A stretch of DNA of 64,000 nucleotides from Stenurella melanura (Eukaryota; Arthropoda; Insecta; Coleoptera; Cerambycidae). The translations under genes and the position numbers were made by a program. Below are positions 33,035-45,429 of the stretch, piece after piece. Positions within the stretch are counted from its first letter, which is position 1; each line of letters starts with the position of its first letter. The stretch covers positions 29,758,591 to 29,822,590 of the forward strand of contig OY757315.1 in assembly GCA_963583905.1 (NCBI GenBank), read 5' to 3'. The notes below the pieces were generated by a model, which ran no database searches, was not told where the DNA came from, and saw nothing but the letters and a program-made list of their open reading frames with translations.

Positions 33035-34742
33035 ATGGCGTCCATATTAAAATTATCGCAGAACCTAACAAAATTTTCAAAGAACAATCATGCACTCAAG
33101 GTAAATTAACTTCATAAGATACTGGGATTAATAAATATAATTTCTTGTATTCAATAGTCAATAACTTCCCTCAAAACTAATTTGTCAATCGATAAATTCA
33201 TTACGTAACTGAGGTAACCACAAATCCGCAATGATTAAATTCTTTTTTAGGCCCTTAAAGACATAAAACATGTTTCTTCCGCGGCAAAAGCGGACCCCAA
33301 AACAACATTACTTAACGTTCCACCTACGAAAGTTACCAATTTAAGTAATGGTAAGTTTTATTAAATGATTTGTACTTTGTGATTATGTCACCTGAAGTTG
33401 TATATACTGTATTTATTATTTTCTGTGTGTTTTATGTTGTAAGGTATAAGAGTAGCCACGGAAGACTGGGGCTCTCAAACTGCTACTGTTGGTATTTGGA
33501 TTGATGCTGGCAGTCGATATGAAAATAAGAAAAACAATGGCGTTGCCCACTTTATGGAACACATGGCTTTTAAGGTATTTATAAAATAACGATTTTTAAA
33601 AAATTATACAAGTACCGGGCTCTGGCAGGTTGTATATCCATTAGTAAGTGCATTTTCTGTAAATCTGTCGGCAGAAAAACGTGATACCGGTAGGTAGGTA
33701 TGGTAAATTTGCATATGGTGCAACATTGGTATTTGACTTATTTTAGTTTTTATTTCACACATTTCAACAAGAAATATCAGACAAAACACATTTTCATGGT
33801 AAAAATGAATTGTGCTACAAATAATGCTGACCTAAAGTTCTATTATTTTTTTCTTCAGGGAACTTGCAAAAGAACACAAAGTCAATTAGAAATTGAAATT
33901 GAAGATCTTGGTGCCCAATTAAATGCTTACACTAGCAGAGAACAGACTGTCTATTATTCCAAATGCCTAGCAAAGGATGTACCGAAAGCTATCGAAATTT
34001 TATCCGATATTGTGCAAAATGCCAAACTAGGTGAATCTGAAATAGAAAGAGAACGTGGTGTAATTCTTAGAGAAATGCAAGAAGTCGAATCTAATCTCCA
34101 GGAGGTTGTGTTTGACCATTTACATGCGATAGCTTACCAGGGAACTCCTTTGGCAAACACAATTTTAGGTATGTTACTTGTTATATGTTCAGATCCAAAA
34201 TATTATAAAAAATACTAGCATGTACAGGGTCAGTTTGAAATGAGTACGTTACATTGCAACAAATGAATAATTAAAAAAACAAAGACTCGACTGCCAAAAA
34301 GGAACTAAACACGGAAGCCTACACGGTCATGATACTAGGTCAAGAGGCTTGCTAATTCCAAATCACTTTCGAACTGCATTTTTCAAAAAAGTTTTCATTA
34401 CACTGGGTGGTAATTTTATAATGCCTTGAATTCAGAAATCAAAAACTCCTCTAGTGTTCGAACATTTAAATCTAAATTAGAAATATATTTGCTACAAAAA
34501 AACTTATACCATACAGGAATTTTTTTAAAACAAATCAATTTCATTTTTTGAAACTTCACTGACGTGTTTGTCCTATTAAATTACACTGATATATTTTGTG
34601 TTTATGATTTTCTATTGTTGTGTAATTTACATATATATGTATGTTTATCCTGTTGATAATATGTACTTAATGTTATACACTTATTTCTTTGACTTATTCT
34701 TTTATTAGTGTTTTCATACATTTAAATGAAAGAAATAAAATA

Positions 34743-34784
<42 letters not shown>

Positions 34785-37700
34785 GCTAATATAAAAATAT
34801 GTGACTACGTTTTCGATAGAACTATACCAATTTCTTCAAATGTTCTTGTTTATTAGTTATAAGAGTCGAGATTGGGTGAACGAGGATGCCAAGAGACGAC
34901 ATTAATTCTCTGGCCATTTCATTTTTATCTAAAATATGTGTGTATCCATTGACAATACTAATGACATTAATCACACATGCATATACTAGATATTTGTGGG
35001 AGGTAACAAAAGTATATTTATTTCCATGAATGATCCTTAAGGTAGTTCTATCACCAGAGGTGCGACATCTGTTAGTGAAACGATAAACTTTAGACGCGAG
35101 AGAAAAGAGAGAGAGAGCGTTGGGAATGATTTCTGTCGCCAGCTGATCGAGTCATGTCAATATATTTTTACCTTTTAATAAATTAATGGAAAAATATATT
35201 AACTTAAAGTATTTTCAAATATCCGCATCAAGTATTAGAGATAGTGCGACATTGAATAGAATAGAATAGAATAGTACTTTATTTCAAAAAACTCCATTCA
35301 ATAATTTTTGAGTAGCTGCCATTACGTTATTTTATGGTGAATCATTTCAATATTTATACATGTGCTTCGTCAGGAATTAATTTAAATTTGCTTTGTTTTT
35401 GAGATAATTCTTAAATAATTATCAATCGTAAGAGGGAAAATAGTGTCACGACATCAATTTATTTCGCCTGGCATCCATAAGCGCAATGTTAAATGTCGAT
35501 ACAAGCTGCGAACTTTGAGCAAAGAAATTTAAATTTACTTTATATTTGACATCATTCTCGAATAAGGATGAGTCATAAGAGGGAAAATAGTGTCACGACA
35601 TCAATTTATTTTGCATGGCGTCCATGAGCACAGTGTTAAATGTCGATACAAATTGCGAACTTTGAGCAAATTAATTTCAATTTACCTTGTATTTGACATC
35701 ATTCTCGAATAAATCAGTCATAAGAAGGAAAATAGTGTCATGACATCAATTTATTTTGCATGGCGTCCATAAGCGCAATGTTAAATGTCGATAGAAACTG
35801 CGAGCTTTGATCAAATGAATCTCAAAGTTGTTATCTTATTAATAATTGTTATGTATTTTTTATAAGCTTTAAATAAAGTTATTATATATTATATTAAAAA
35901 TGAAGTTATATTTATACCTTGTTCAAGTTGTACCTCATTTTATACTGACTCTAAATTCATATATCTATATTTTGATACATATGAAACTTTTTTATAGGCC
36001 CTACTGCCAATATTCGTTCTATTAATGCTAAGGACTTGAGGGACTATTTGGATAATCACTACAAAGCGTGTCGTATTGTTGTCGCAGGAGCTGGAGGTGT
36101 TTGTCACGAAGAGTTGGTAAAACTTGCAGACTCTAATCTTAACAAACTAAGTAAGTATATGCAGAGTTCATCCGCTTAGATCTAACATGTTCACGATAGG
36201 GTGTGTACACTTTTTTTTTTAATTGAAAAATATAAAGTACTCTTGATATATAAAAGCTAAAACAATTTTTTGGAAAAAAAAAAATTTAAAGTTAGTTTTG
36301 AATTAAATATTCGTCACCAAAAAGGGCAAACCTAATCCTATATCATATCTGACATCACTTTTTATATAGATGTAGCAGTATTATAATTATTGATACTTAT
36401 ATACTCAATTTCATCGTTAGAACACCAGTGTTCAGTAATTAACAGAAAATTATATTTATATTCGTTAGCGAGGATCTCTAGCTCACTGATTTTATTGCGG
36501 ATGCTTTCTATGTTCATGTACAATATTCTAAATTTATGCAAGCTGATGTCATTTGGTCTGTTTTGGAGCCTACATTTTTTATCACACAAAAAAACTTCAT
36601 ACACATTTTATATGTGAAATTTTCCGTACTTTCGAATGGCGCAATTAACTTTCTAAAAAAAAAAATATTTTAAAAGTTATTCGTGAAAAAATGTCATTTT
36701 ACATCTATTTTGTTTAATAACTATTACAGCGGCACTTTTTAGGAAGCTGACTTCATCATATATTATTGATACAATAATTTAGAAAAGAGTTGTTACCGCT
36801 TCTATAGGTGACCATACCATTAAGATGCATTTGGCGGTGAATAGTGGGATCTGTGTAACTTTTTCTTCAACCAGAAATATTATATTATGTACATAAACAG
36901 TTTTTAGAAGTTTATATTTTTCATTAATTTTTTTTATCAACAGATAATAAATATCCCGGTGAGATTCCCAAACTCTCTCCATGCAGATACACTGGAGCTG
37001 AAATCCGAGTCCGCGATGACTCCCTCCCTCTAGCACACATTGCCATTGCCGTTGAGGGAGCCGGCTGGTCCGATCCCGACACTTTAACCTTGATGGTTGC
37101 CTCTACACTCCTCGGGGCCTGGGATAGATCGCAGGCGTCCGCCAAGCAAAACGCAACAACCCTTGCCCGCGCTAGCGGTGAAGGTGACTTATGCCACTCA
37201 TACCAAAGTTTTAACACCTGCTACAAGGTAACCAGGCCTTAGCTCTGTTGCTGATACATGTAAAAATTGTTATTTCGCAGGACACAGGTTTGTGGGGCAT
37301 TTACTTTGTATCAGATCCACTGAAAATCGAAGACATGGTGTTCAACGTCCAACAAGAATTTATGAGGTTATGTACCAGTGTAACCGAAGGTGAGGTGGAG
37401 CGTGCCAAAGCTCTTTTAACTGCTAATACCCTCTTGCAGTTGGATACCTCTACTGCTGTGTGTGAGGATATCGGTGAGTAGCGTTGAATTTATTTTTGAA
37501 ATAGCTTTTGAAGGTAAAAATATTTCTATTGGTAATATTTTGTCATACCTAGCTTAAGGATGGAATATACCCTTTGTGATCTTCCAAGATATAATATAAA
37601 TATATATGGTGGGTGTCTAAACTTAGGGGGTCAAGTTGTCTTCTCAGTAACATTGCGGTCAATTTATTTGGCGATTTTTGGGGTACTTTTTGATGATTCG

Positions 37701-40700
37701 TGGAAAGGCTTACTAAAAAGATGATGCACTATATCAGAATATACAGTGAATGGTTTTTTTGTTTGTTTTTTAATGGATATAGTGGTGTCAATGAATCTAA
37801 GAAATTGTCAAAACTTCGGAACCCACAATAACGGAACCGATTTTTTAAAATACTTTTAAAAAATTGCTTGTTATATTGTCGTGGACAATAAATATGACGA
37901 CTTTTTTCCCATTATAAATCTATTTTTATTGAAATATGTACAGTTCAAATGGGCTTGTTCGGCATTTTTTTTTTATTTCATAAATCGAAAGTGCAAGTAT
38001 AAAATAATGGATCTGCAAAAAAATCAGCATCTTATTCGCACGTTTATTATCTTAAAAACTATTACATATCTCCACCTCGCGAAAATGAGGCGTGGCCAGG
38101 CGCTACGTCACTATATGGATAGACTCGACGATCTCAATAGATTTGATGCTTTTTAGTTTTTATAATTATAAGTATTTTCGAAGTATTGTTTGTTTTGTTT
38201 ACTTCCTGACAGTAGGGGAGTATGACTTGGTGAAATGTCAAAAAATTACAATTTTCTCTCGCTCCTGTCGGGACGAATTTTCGATTTTGACCCTGCAATT
38301 TACGATTAGGATTCATCGTCGACTTTCTCCTTTCCGTAGAGACATAGAATTTAGGATTCCTCCAAAAGTAATATTTTACCTAAGCAATTTTATTCCTCAC
38401 ATTTGTGCACTTATAAAGTCTTAAGTTTTATTAAAATAGTTAAACACCATAAACATGGTCAGGTATACTAATCCTAGTAATAATAGGTTCAGCATTTTTT
38501 TTTGTATTTTGCAAATCGAAAGTAGAACACTTTTTAACACAATTTTCAAATTTCTAGGTTTTTATTCGAACATTTAAGCCGTTAAATAAATTACCAAAGA
38601 TTAAAATGGACTACTGTAGCAAACTCAAACTCTCTTGCCCTAGTGTTTATGCAGAATGACGTCAGGAATCGGTGAAGCACTTTTTACTGAAACCTAATCT
38701 TTAACATTAAATATCTAAGGATTGAATATACTTGAAGTTGAAATTTTAACACTTTATCTAAATTATCAAATTTTATTGAATACCTTAAAAAGATAATGAA
38801 AAAAAAACTGTCGGTAACAAGCCCATTTTAATATGTCAAAATGTGTTAACCTCAAAGTAAAAAATTAAAGAATCTTGACTGTCACCCGATCAACTTATGC
38901 GAAGTGACGTCACGCGAAGCTCCGCTCCGTTTTCGCGCAATCAACTTTGGTAATTTATTTAAGGGCTTAAATGTTCGAGTAAAAACCTAAAAATTTTTAC
39001 ATTTTCTTAAAGTGTTCTACTTTCGATTTCTAAAATAAAATAAAAATACTGAACGGGTCCATTACAGGAACCTTAAACACCACAGTAAAAAACACTACAA
39101 ACTTATATAAATAACGAGAGGAAATAGAAAATCTTTAAATTTGACAAATGCGCCAACTGCACGCTACTGACATATACACTACTCTTTGACATATCTAATA
39201 AATACTTAAAAAGAAAGAGATCAATTTGAGAAGGGTTCGTCTAAGTTGTAATACATGCCTTGAAGGAGGTATTTTTTCAATGACTTCTTGAAAGTGAAGT
39301 AGGTAGGCTGTTCCTTTATATAGAAGTTGGAATTTTGTTAATGATTCTAATGCAAGTACTTAGTGGCCCTCTTAGAGTTAAGTTTAAATTATTTTGGGGT
39401 GTACAAAGTAGGTCCCGGTTTCATTACATTTACATTTAAATATACAACAGGCAACTTCTTGAATGTGGAGGCAGCATAGGGGAAGTATATTTAGCTGTAC
39501 AAATAAGTTTGTGCACGACTCTCTTTGGCTTCTATTTCATATAGCACGTATGCATCTTTTTTGAGTTAAGAATTTTTTTTTTGCTGTTTAGGATGTACCC
39601 CACAGTATAATTCCATATAGAAGGCGGGATTGTATTTCTACAAAGTAAAAGTTTTTCATAACTTCTATATCGAGTAAATTTCGCATACATCTTTTTTGAT
39701 ATATTTTGCTATTTAATTTTTTTGTTTCACTGAATATATGACGTTTTATCAAAACCATCATCGGGAACAAAAATAAAGCTTATAAGACAACTAATCGATT
39801 GTTTTTAATTTCTATAGATGCAATATGAACCGAGAGGTGACTGTTTGTTCGGCAAAAACTGAATTCGAACCTTACAACTTTAAATGGCGGAAAAACGACG
39901 AATTTTTTGAGGAATGCCTGTCAGACCTTTTTTAAAGTACTTGAAAATATCTTTAAAATAAGCATCAGTAAAAGTCGTTTGCATAAAACTTACGGAGTTA
40001 TGATGAAAATCAAATGGTTGTCTCGTCTTTCCGGAGGGAAAATCAGCAATAAACCAAGTATTTTAGTACACAATCTGATCACAAGAAAATATTCCATTAA
40101 AAACACTCAAAATCTGATAGTTATATATGGTGATATAGTGCATTCAATTCAATTTGCTTCTTCAGATTTAGCTATTTCCTCATATGTCTGTTTTTAGCAT
40201 CTTTAGGAGATTTTTTATAACAGTGGATCTTGTATTTTTAATTTATGCCTAATTCCAAAATTTCTTTTTGCAGGCAGTATGTCACCAATTCTACCCTGTT
40301 TATTAATAATTTCGTTAAACTATTTCAAAAAAAATTTTTTTCTCAGTGTATTTGTCTTTATGTTTGGTTTTTTATTATTTTAGAAAAGAGGAACATTTTT
40401 ATCTGCGCCAAATGGTAAAATAAGTACACAGGTCTAAATGTAATTGAACTGATCTTAAACCGTCTGTGTATACATTTAGTCATTCGAATGTAAGGTGTCT
40501 TCCATTTTTATCTACTCGAGAGTGATAACTTGAAAGACAACAAGACAATGATAACGTAAAGTAATTCTGAGTCAACAATGTTACTGATATTATAGTGATA
40601 TTTTACTGTTATTAGTCTATATTAAAAATAAGAATACATGTATACATTCTCCAAATACTTTGGAATCAACAGAGCGATCGAATGAGTAACTCGACTTTAC

Positions 40701-43454
40701 CTAAAAATACCTTGAGAAAATAACAGTATGGAAATAACATCCCAACTCTAATCAGCAGCATGTTGTAAAGACGTAGTGATTCTTTGCAATTGTGACACTG
40801 TTATGCGGAAAGTGAAAACATTCTTACAAACACGTCAGAGTCCTCCCCTCATACAACTAAGTCGGCAATGAAATAATCAGATATCAATTTTTTGCAGTCG
40901 TATACGAGGTTTGTCGAAAAATGTAAATTTTGCTCCAGAGTAAAATACCTTTATGTATTACAATATCAACAATTGTTATTAAGAAAAGTTGATCCTAATG
41001 GAAAACTACGGTCAGATATCCAATATTATCCATCTACCATGAAAAAATGATATTTAATAATTTTTGGGTATAAATTATTATACATAATTTAATTTTGCAA
41101 ATCATAAAACATTTACTGTGTTGAAAAACATGATAACTTTTCGGTTCACTGGTAAGTAATGTAACAATTTGCCATTGCATTTAAATAATTAATGCATGCA
41201 TATCATAATAATTTATTTTACAAATGAAAAGTTAAACAGAAGATAACTTAACTAATAAGTAACATTCATAAACAAAATCTGTTCTTTCATGGTGGATGGA
41301 TAATATTAGACATCTGACCGTAGTTTTCAATTAGGATCAACTTTTCTTAATAACGATTGTCAATATTGTAATAAATAAAGGTACTTTACCCTTGAGCAAA
41401 ATTTACGTTTTTTGACAAACCTCGTATACGACTGCAAAAAATTGATATCTGATTATTTCATTTTTGGTTTTAGGCCATGCAAAACTTTTCATCAAGAATA
41501 ACTTTTTTTGATAAAACCAATAATAAAAGTTTCCCATATGGTGCCGACTTAGTTGGACACACTGTATATTCTGAAATGGCATTCTGCACCCAGACCCTGT
41601 TTATAAGTTACACATACTTGAAGCTACATATATGTCTTCTTGCCAATGGAAAGTGTTAATCCACAGTTTGAAGGTAGAAATGCTTTGTCATTTTTACAGT
41701 TGCTATAAAACAAGACATGATAGAACTAAAAAGATTAGTACTTTATAAATTCACATATGTGTTAATTTTGTTTACTTATACTGAAATTGTAAACTTGATG
41801 TTACCTTCACATTGCCTCAATAGTTTAGTGGTCGAAAGAGCTACAACAAACGCCCAAAGCCAAACTGTCTGGATTACACAGACACGCATGCCTATCAATA
41901 ACTGATGCAATAAGCACCGTTAGCTGCTGTTCCTGCTGGAACTACCTCCTCTTCATATTTACCTGAAAAGAGAGGCAATAGGTTGTTGGGCCACATAAAC
42001 TGGGAATGCCCTCAGATGTGGTACCTTGTCAACTGCCCTTTAAAATCCTGTTTCCTGGAAGAGACGGATGGGATTGGAACAAAACCGACCTACAAAGGGG
42101 TGATAGTTGCTGGTTCAAGGATGGCTCCAAAACTCCTGAGGGAACTGGAGCCAGTGTATATAGTCGTAATCTTTCAGGCGGAAATCCATGCTATTGAGCT
42201 CTGTATATGGAGGCTAGAACAAAGGCATCCTAAACAGATCAAACAAAATATTTTCAGACAGCCAAGCAGCTCTTAAAGCCCTTGGATCCAACAGTTGTAA
42301 CTCTAAAACGGTATGGACTTGCCAGGATGCTCTACCCAACTGGACAGAAACAACAAAGTGACTCTGATCCGGACACTTGGCAACTCTGGCATGGAAGCCA
42401 ACGAAGTTACCGATTCTTTAGCCCTTGAAGTCACGAACTAAAAAAATATTAGAGTTAAATAGGTTACACCTAAGGACTCTAATTGGTCTGTATGCTGGCC
42501 ACTGCAGATGAAATCATCACCTGTGCAGAACACATTCTGTGTGCCTGTCCTGCTGCAGAAAGAACCAGGGTCTCACTGTTTGGAAAAGGGCAACTGGAGC
42601 CAGAGAACCTGCACACTTTTTCACCCAAAAAGATTATCGGCTTTATTAAAAAGCTGAATCTGTTGGGTAAATTATGACTAATGGTAAGGTGAAATTGTAT
42701 TATGTAACGCTCATAACAAAACAGATGTTCTATCATTTTAATCTTCATTGGTCCAGTAGTATTTATTTTTTAAAAGTAGATAAAATGGATGACACCTTGT
42801 GTTTGCATGACCAAATGTATACCTAGAAAGTTCAAAATTAGTCTAATTATTTTAAGGTCTATAACAAATTTTTGAAAACTGAGATTAAAAATTAGGTTAA
42901 AATCGTCGACACATTCAAAAAAGGACAAGAACAGAGTTTGCTTCATTTTAACCTTCTGAAGAAGAACAAATTTTTGAGATAATTTCTTTGAGGAAAATAT
43001 CTTTGCCAGCGCCATTTATCTGTTTCTAAATTATACTTTAAATTTCTATAACAGTAAAGTCAACTAACATATCCTATGCAAACAAATATCCTTTGACAGG
43101 TCAAATAGTTTTGTAAGAATATTCTGAATAATTACTGTTTTACACTTTTCAAATTTATTGACAAAACAAGCAAAGTTTTTGTTAATTCATGTTTACCAAA
43201 ACGAAAATTAATTTTAATTGGTGTAATATTTTTCTGTGTTCGATATTTTAGGTCGCCAATTATTATGCTATGGCAGAAGGTTACCCCCTCACGAACTCAC
43301 CCACCGCATCAACAGTATCACAGTGCAAAATGTAAGAGACGTTTGCTATAAGTACTTGTACGACAGGTGTCCTGCTATTGCAGCTGTCGGGCCAGTAGAA
43401 CAACTTCCCGACTACAACAGAATTAGGTCATCTATGTACTGGCTCCGTGTCTAG
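33035..43454 (+). CDS. Mitochondrial processing peptidase beta subunit / bc1 complex core protein 1 (M16 family)
   Basis: This is a matrix zinc metallopeptidase subunit that removes presequences (with MPP-alpha), and/or the complex III core 1 subunit; insect proteins of this type are given either name. Exons: 33035-33100, 33251-33350, 33444-33574, 33859-34168, 35998-36150, 36944-37227, 37281-37473 and 43252-43454. All phases agree, giving 479 aa. MASILKLSQNLTKFSK is a basic, Ser-rich presequence, which fixes the start. The zinc motif H91-F-M-E94-H95 is complete, with Glu171 (REMQEVE) about 75 residues on, so peptidase activity is plausible. LNAYTSREQT, RDDSLPLAH, TGLWGIYFV, CEDIGRQ and the end IRSSMYWLRV are family signatures. 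The usual Gly-rich stretch after WDRS reads QASAKQN. Intron 7 is 5.8 kb and full of repeats. Confidence 0.95.
34260..34785 (+). pseudogene. LINE 3' end with (ATT)n tail
   Basis: In intron 4 of the M16 gene. Codons near 34420-34540 read NALNSEIKNSSSVRTFKSKL and YLLQKN, the C-terminal tail pattern of CR1/Jockey-like RT proteins. AATAAAATAT and about 13 ATT units (34743-34783) end the element. Confidence 0.7.
35253..35330 (-). repeat. LINE 3' end with (TAGAA)n tail, antisense
   Basis: GAATAGAATAGAATAGAATA followed by GTACTTTATTTC is the reverse complement of an AATAAA-type end with the ATTCT tail seen at 1553-1574. The 5' limit was not determined. Confidence 0.5.
35358..35850. repeat. Tandem repeat, ~146-bp unit, about 3.3 copies
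   Basis: Units begin with AAGAGGGAAAATAGTGTCAC at 35430, 35577 and 35722 (periods 147 and 145). Each continues GACATCAATTTATTT, GCGTCCAT, AATGTTAAATGTCGATA, GAACTTTGAGC and GACATCATTCTCGAATAA. A degenerate partial unit precedes the first. The array lies in intron 4 of the M16 gene. Unit length is in the range of insect satellite monomers. Confidence 0.85.
36362..36604 (-). pseudogene. LINE endonuclease N-terminal fragment
   Basis: 80 codons on the - strand read FRILYMNIESIRNKISELEI then FLLITEHWCSNDE, the opening of an AP-type endonuclease. They resemble, without being identical to, the start of the ORF2 at 20330 (INVRSMRNKISEFEV). It is truncated on both sides, in intron 5 of the M16 gene. 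Confidence 0.75.
38485..39056. mobile_element. Inverted-repeat element with ~115-bp arms
   Basis: 38485-38601 pairs with the reverse complement of 38943-39056 (GTTCAG(C/T)AT, AATCGAAAGTAGAACACTTT, TAGGTTTTTA, CGAACATTTAAGCC, TTAAATAAATTACCAAAG). A related third arm-like piece occurs at about 37945-37995 (GTTCGGCATTTTTT, AAATCGAAAGT). The whole lies in intron 7 of the M16 gene. Confidence 0.75.
39190..39790 (-). pseudogene. LINE reverse-transcriptase C-terminal fragment
   Basis: On the - strand 39770-39588 reads FSETKKLNSKIYQKRCMRNL ... FYFVEIQSRLLYGIILWGTS, followed after a stop by LTQKRCIRAI. This is the thumb and connection region found after the catalytic palm in CR1/Jockey-like LINEs. 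The palm itself is absent. It is a decayed insertion in intron 7 of the M16 gene. Confidence 0.7.
40869..41461. mobile_element. Foldback element with ~178-bp arms
   Basis: 40869-41046 and 41283-41461 are close reverse complements. They run from TGAAATAATCAGATATCAAT outward through GCAGTCGTATACGAGGTTTG, AAAAGTTGATCCTAAT and CTACGGTCAGAT to the inner ATTATCCATC. The central ~235 bp is AT-rich and non-coding. It lies in intron 7 of the M16 gene. Few differences between the arms suggest a young element. Confidence 0.88.
41960..42677 (+). pseudogene. LOA-like LINE fragment: RNase H and C-terminal Cys/His end
   Basis: Across frames this reads WFKDGSKTPEGTGASVYSRN (RNase H start; compare TDGSKKKEGTGCGVYSRN in the intact LINE at 47428-51219) and, near 42483-42677, ATADEIITCAEHILCACPAA and FIKKLNLLGK (the C-terminal H-x-L-C-x-C-P-A end). 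The first RNase H Asp region and several frames are damaged. It is a dead copy in intron 7 of the M16 gene, from a family related to the intact element downstream. Confidence 0.75.
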
Positions 43455-43492
43455 AACTTTTAAATAAGCATGTTAATTAAATTGGAACTTTC

Positions 43493-43500
43493 AATAAATA
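43493..43500 (+). terminator. Candidate poly(A) signal of the M16 gene
   Basis: AATAAATAA occurs about 40 nt after the stop codon. Confidence 0.5.
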
Positions 43501-43947
43501 ATTTATCTAGTTTAGTTTAATTCTTTCAGTAAATGACCTTATGTGTTCATAAGTTGGTCAACAAGAAAATTGAGGTATTTAATAGTAATTTATGCGCTGT
43601 ATATGAATGTGTGACAGGGATCTACAAGCTATCATGTAAATATAATGATATGTTGACATTTACTTTTTATTATAATAAAAAAATTTATAAAGTTTATGTT
43701 TTATTCTCACTTATGCAGTTTATGTCTCAAATTGAATTAAAGAATTAATAGGTCAAGCTCCCATAACACAAATTTGTGCCTCATAAACAGACTCCAGCTC
43801 AAAAGTAGTTACTCCATAAATGAACTCCTCACACATCGAGAATCATGATTCATATAAGCAAATAAATACGTTATAGGAAACAAATAATTTTGTGGTAAGA
43901 AATAAAGAGTATGACATGAAACTCAGAAAGTAATAAATAAATAATTT

Positions 43948-44275
43948 ATTTGAAACATATTCTTTATAGGATTTTGCAAACAGCAGAAAAAATAACTATC
44001 TGTAACTAAAAGAAAAACTTTGTATAAAAATATTAATGAAATTTTTGCATTCTTTCGATAACCTGAATTCTGGTTATGCTAGCAAATTAAAATCCTAAAA
44101 TGGATTTGTCTGATTTCTTATTTGACAATTCTCATTCTAATACTAGCATCCACACAGTCCCCTACGGCCATGCAGATTAAACTAGTATCTACATAACCCC
44201 CTACGATTATGAAGATTCGGTTAAAAATGAGAACAAAACCTAAAATGAATTTATTTATTTACCTTGGTCTTAAAA
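43948..44275. mobile_element. Foldback family copy 2 (one arm plus extra sequence)
   Basis: TTGAAACATATTCTTTATAG through GGTTATGCTAGCAA matches the left arm of 7614-7963. The copy then continues into sequence shared with copy 3 (CACACAGTCCCCTACGGC, CATAACCCCCTACGATTATG, GTTAAAAATGAGAACAAA) and not present in copy 1. No right arm is seen. Confidence 0.8.
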
Positions 44276-44572
44276 AAAATTCATTCTAATGGATTACATT
44301 TTCATGAAATCTATCATTCTGTTTGCTGGAAATGCTTAGCCTTTGAAACGTTTTTTGCCCTTATTCTGGAGCTCATCAGAAAGACATAAAGCTACTCATA
44401 AATATGTTTCATGCAAAACCAAGACAATTTCTATGAATAAGTGTGAAATAATTATATTTGACATTGACTGATAAAAAAAACAACTCGCCTGTCTATTAAG
44501 CTAACTAGTATTGGAGCCTATATACTCTATGCATGTTTAAAAATTAATTAATATTTGTTTGCTTATTATTGT

Positions 44573-44880
44573 ATTGAAACTTATTCTTTATAGGATTTTG
44601 CAAACAGCAGAAAAAATAACTATCCATAATTAAAAGAAAAACTTTGTATAAAAATATTAATGAAATTTTTGCATTCTTTCAATAACCTGAATTCTGCCTA
44701 TGCTAGCAAATTAAAATCCTAAAATGAATTTGTCTAATTTCTTATTTGACAATTCTCATTCTAACACTAGCATCCACACAGTCCCCTACGGCTATGCAGA
44801 TTAAACTAGTATCTACATAACCCCCTACGATTATGAAGATTCAGTTAAAAATGAGAACAAAGGCCTAAAATGAATATGAC
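44573..44880. mobile_element. Foldback family copy 3
   Basis: Same structure and orientation as 43948-44275, with only scattered differences, about 625 bp further on. The two may derive from a local duplication. Confidence 0.8.
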
Positions 44881-45048
44881 ATAATAGAGAACTTGCCTAT
44901 AATTTAAAAAATTAAATACAAAAAACTTACCGTAACGTTGTAACAAAACGTGTACTTCACAAAAAAATTAGATTTCTAATACCATGCAATCAGTATGAGG
45001 GGTCCAAACAGCGATAAAATTGAAGTGGCCCGGAACGAGCTGCGACGT

Positions 45049-45270
45049 CACACCCTATAATATTCGGTAGTCGTGGCGACGGGAAGTAACACAATCAGAT
45101 GTTTACTGGTGTTATTAGACGGTGATTGATTTTTGTTTCCATTTTAAATATTTTACACTTCAAATTGACCGCGATACTTGTATTTACGGCTGAATGAACT
45201 ATGGAATCAAGCGGCCGAGTGCTGGGATCTCCGTCGTCGCTTGTATATTGTAGGGTGTGACGTCACGACC
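45049..45270. repeat. Short inverted repeat, GACGTCACACCCTAYAATAT arms
   Basis: GCGACGTCACACCCTATAAT at about 45048 pairs with the reverse complement of TATATTGTAGGGTGTGACGT at about 45244. Pairing outside this core is weak. This may be a decayed MITE. Confidence 0.5.
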
Positions 45271-45429
45271 TGTTTGAAATAGTTCGTTCGCGTGCAAAAC
45301 TTTAATAAGTTATAACATTATTGGGAATTAAGGCGTCATATTTTGCATACCTTATTTTTTAGTATAGTAGAACATTTTGATGCAGTAAAAAAAAAGTGAA
45401 TGTTCCCTATTGCATTAAAGAGGTATATG

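Noticed and set aside
32905..33117. First coding exon of the M16 gene beginning MAAKTCTGIF
   Set aside because: It joins exon 2 in the wrong phase and hits a stop; the frame from 33035 gives a presequence and joins correctly.
34743..34783. ATT microsatellite as an independent feature
   Set aside because: It is the 3' tail of a LINE fragment, as with the other (ATT)n and (TAA)n runs in the window.
39907..40197. 96-codon + strand ORF
   Set aside because: No recognisable motif, in an intron, with composition like random AT-rich sequence.
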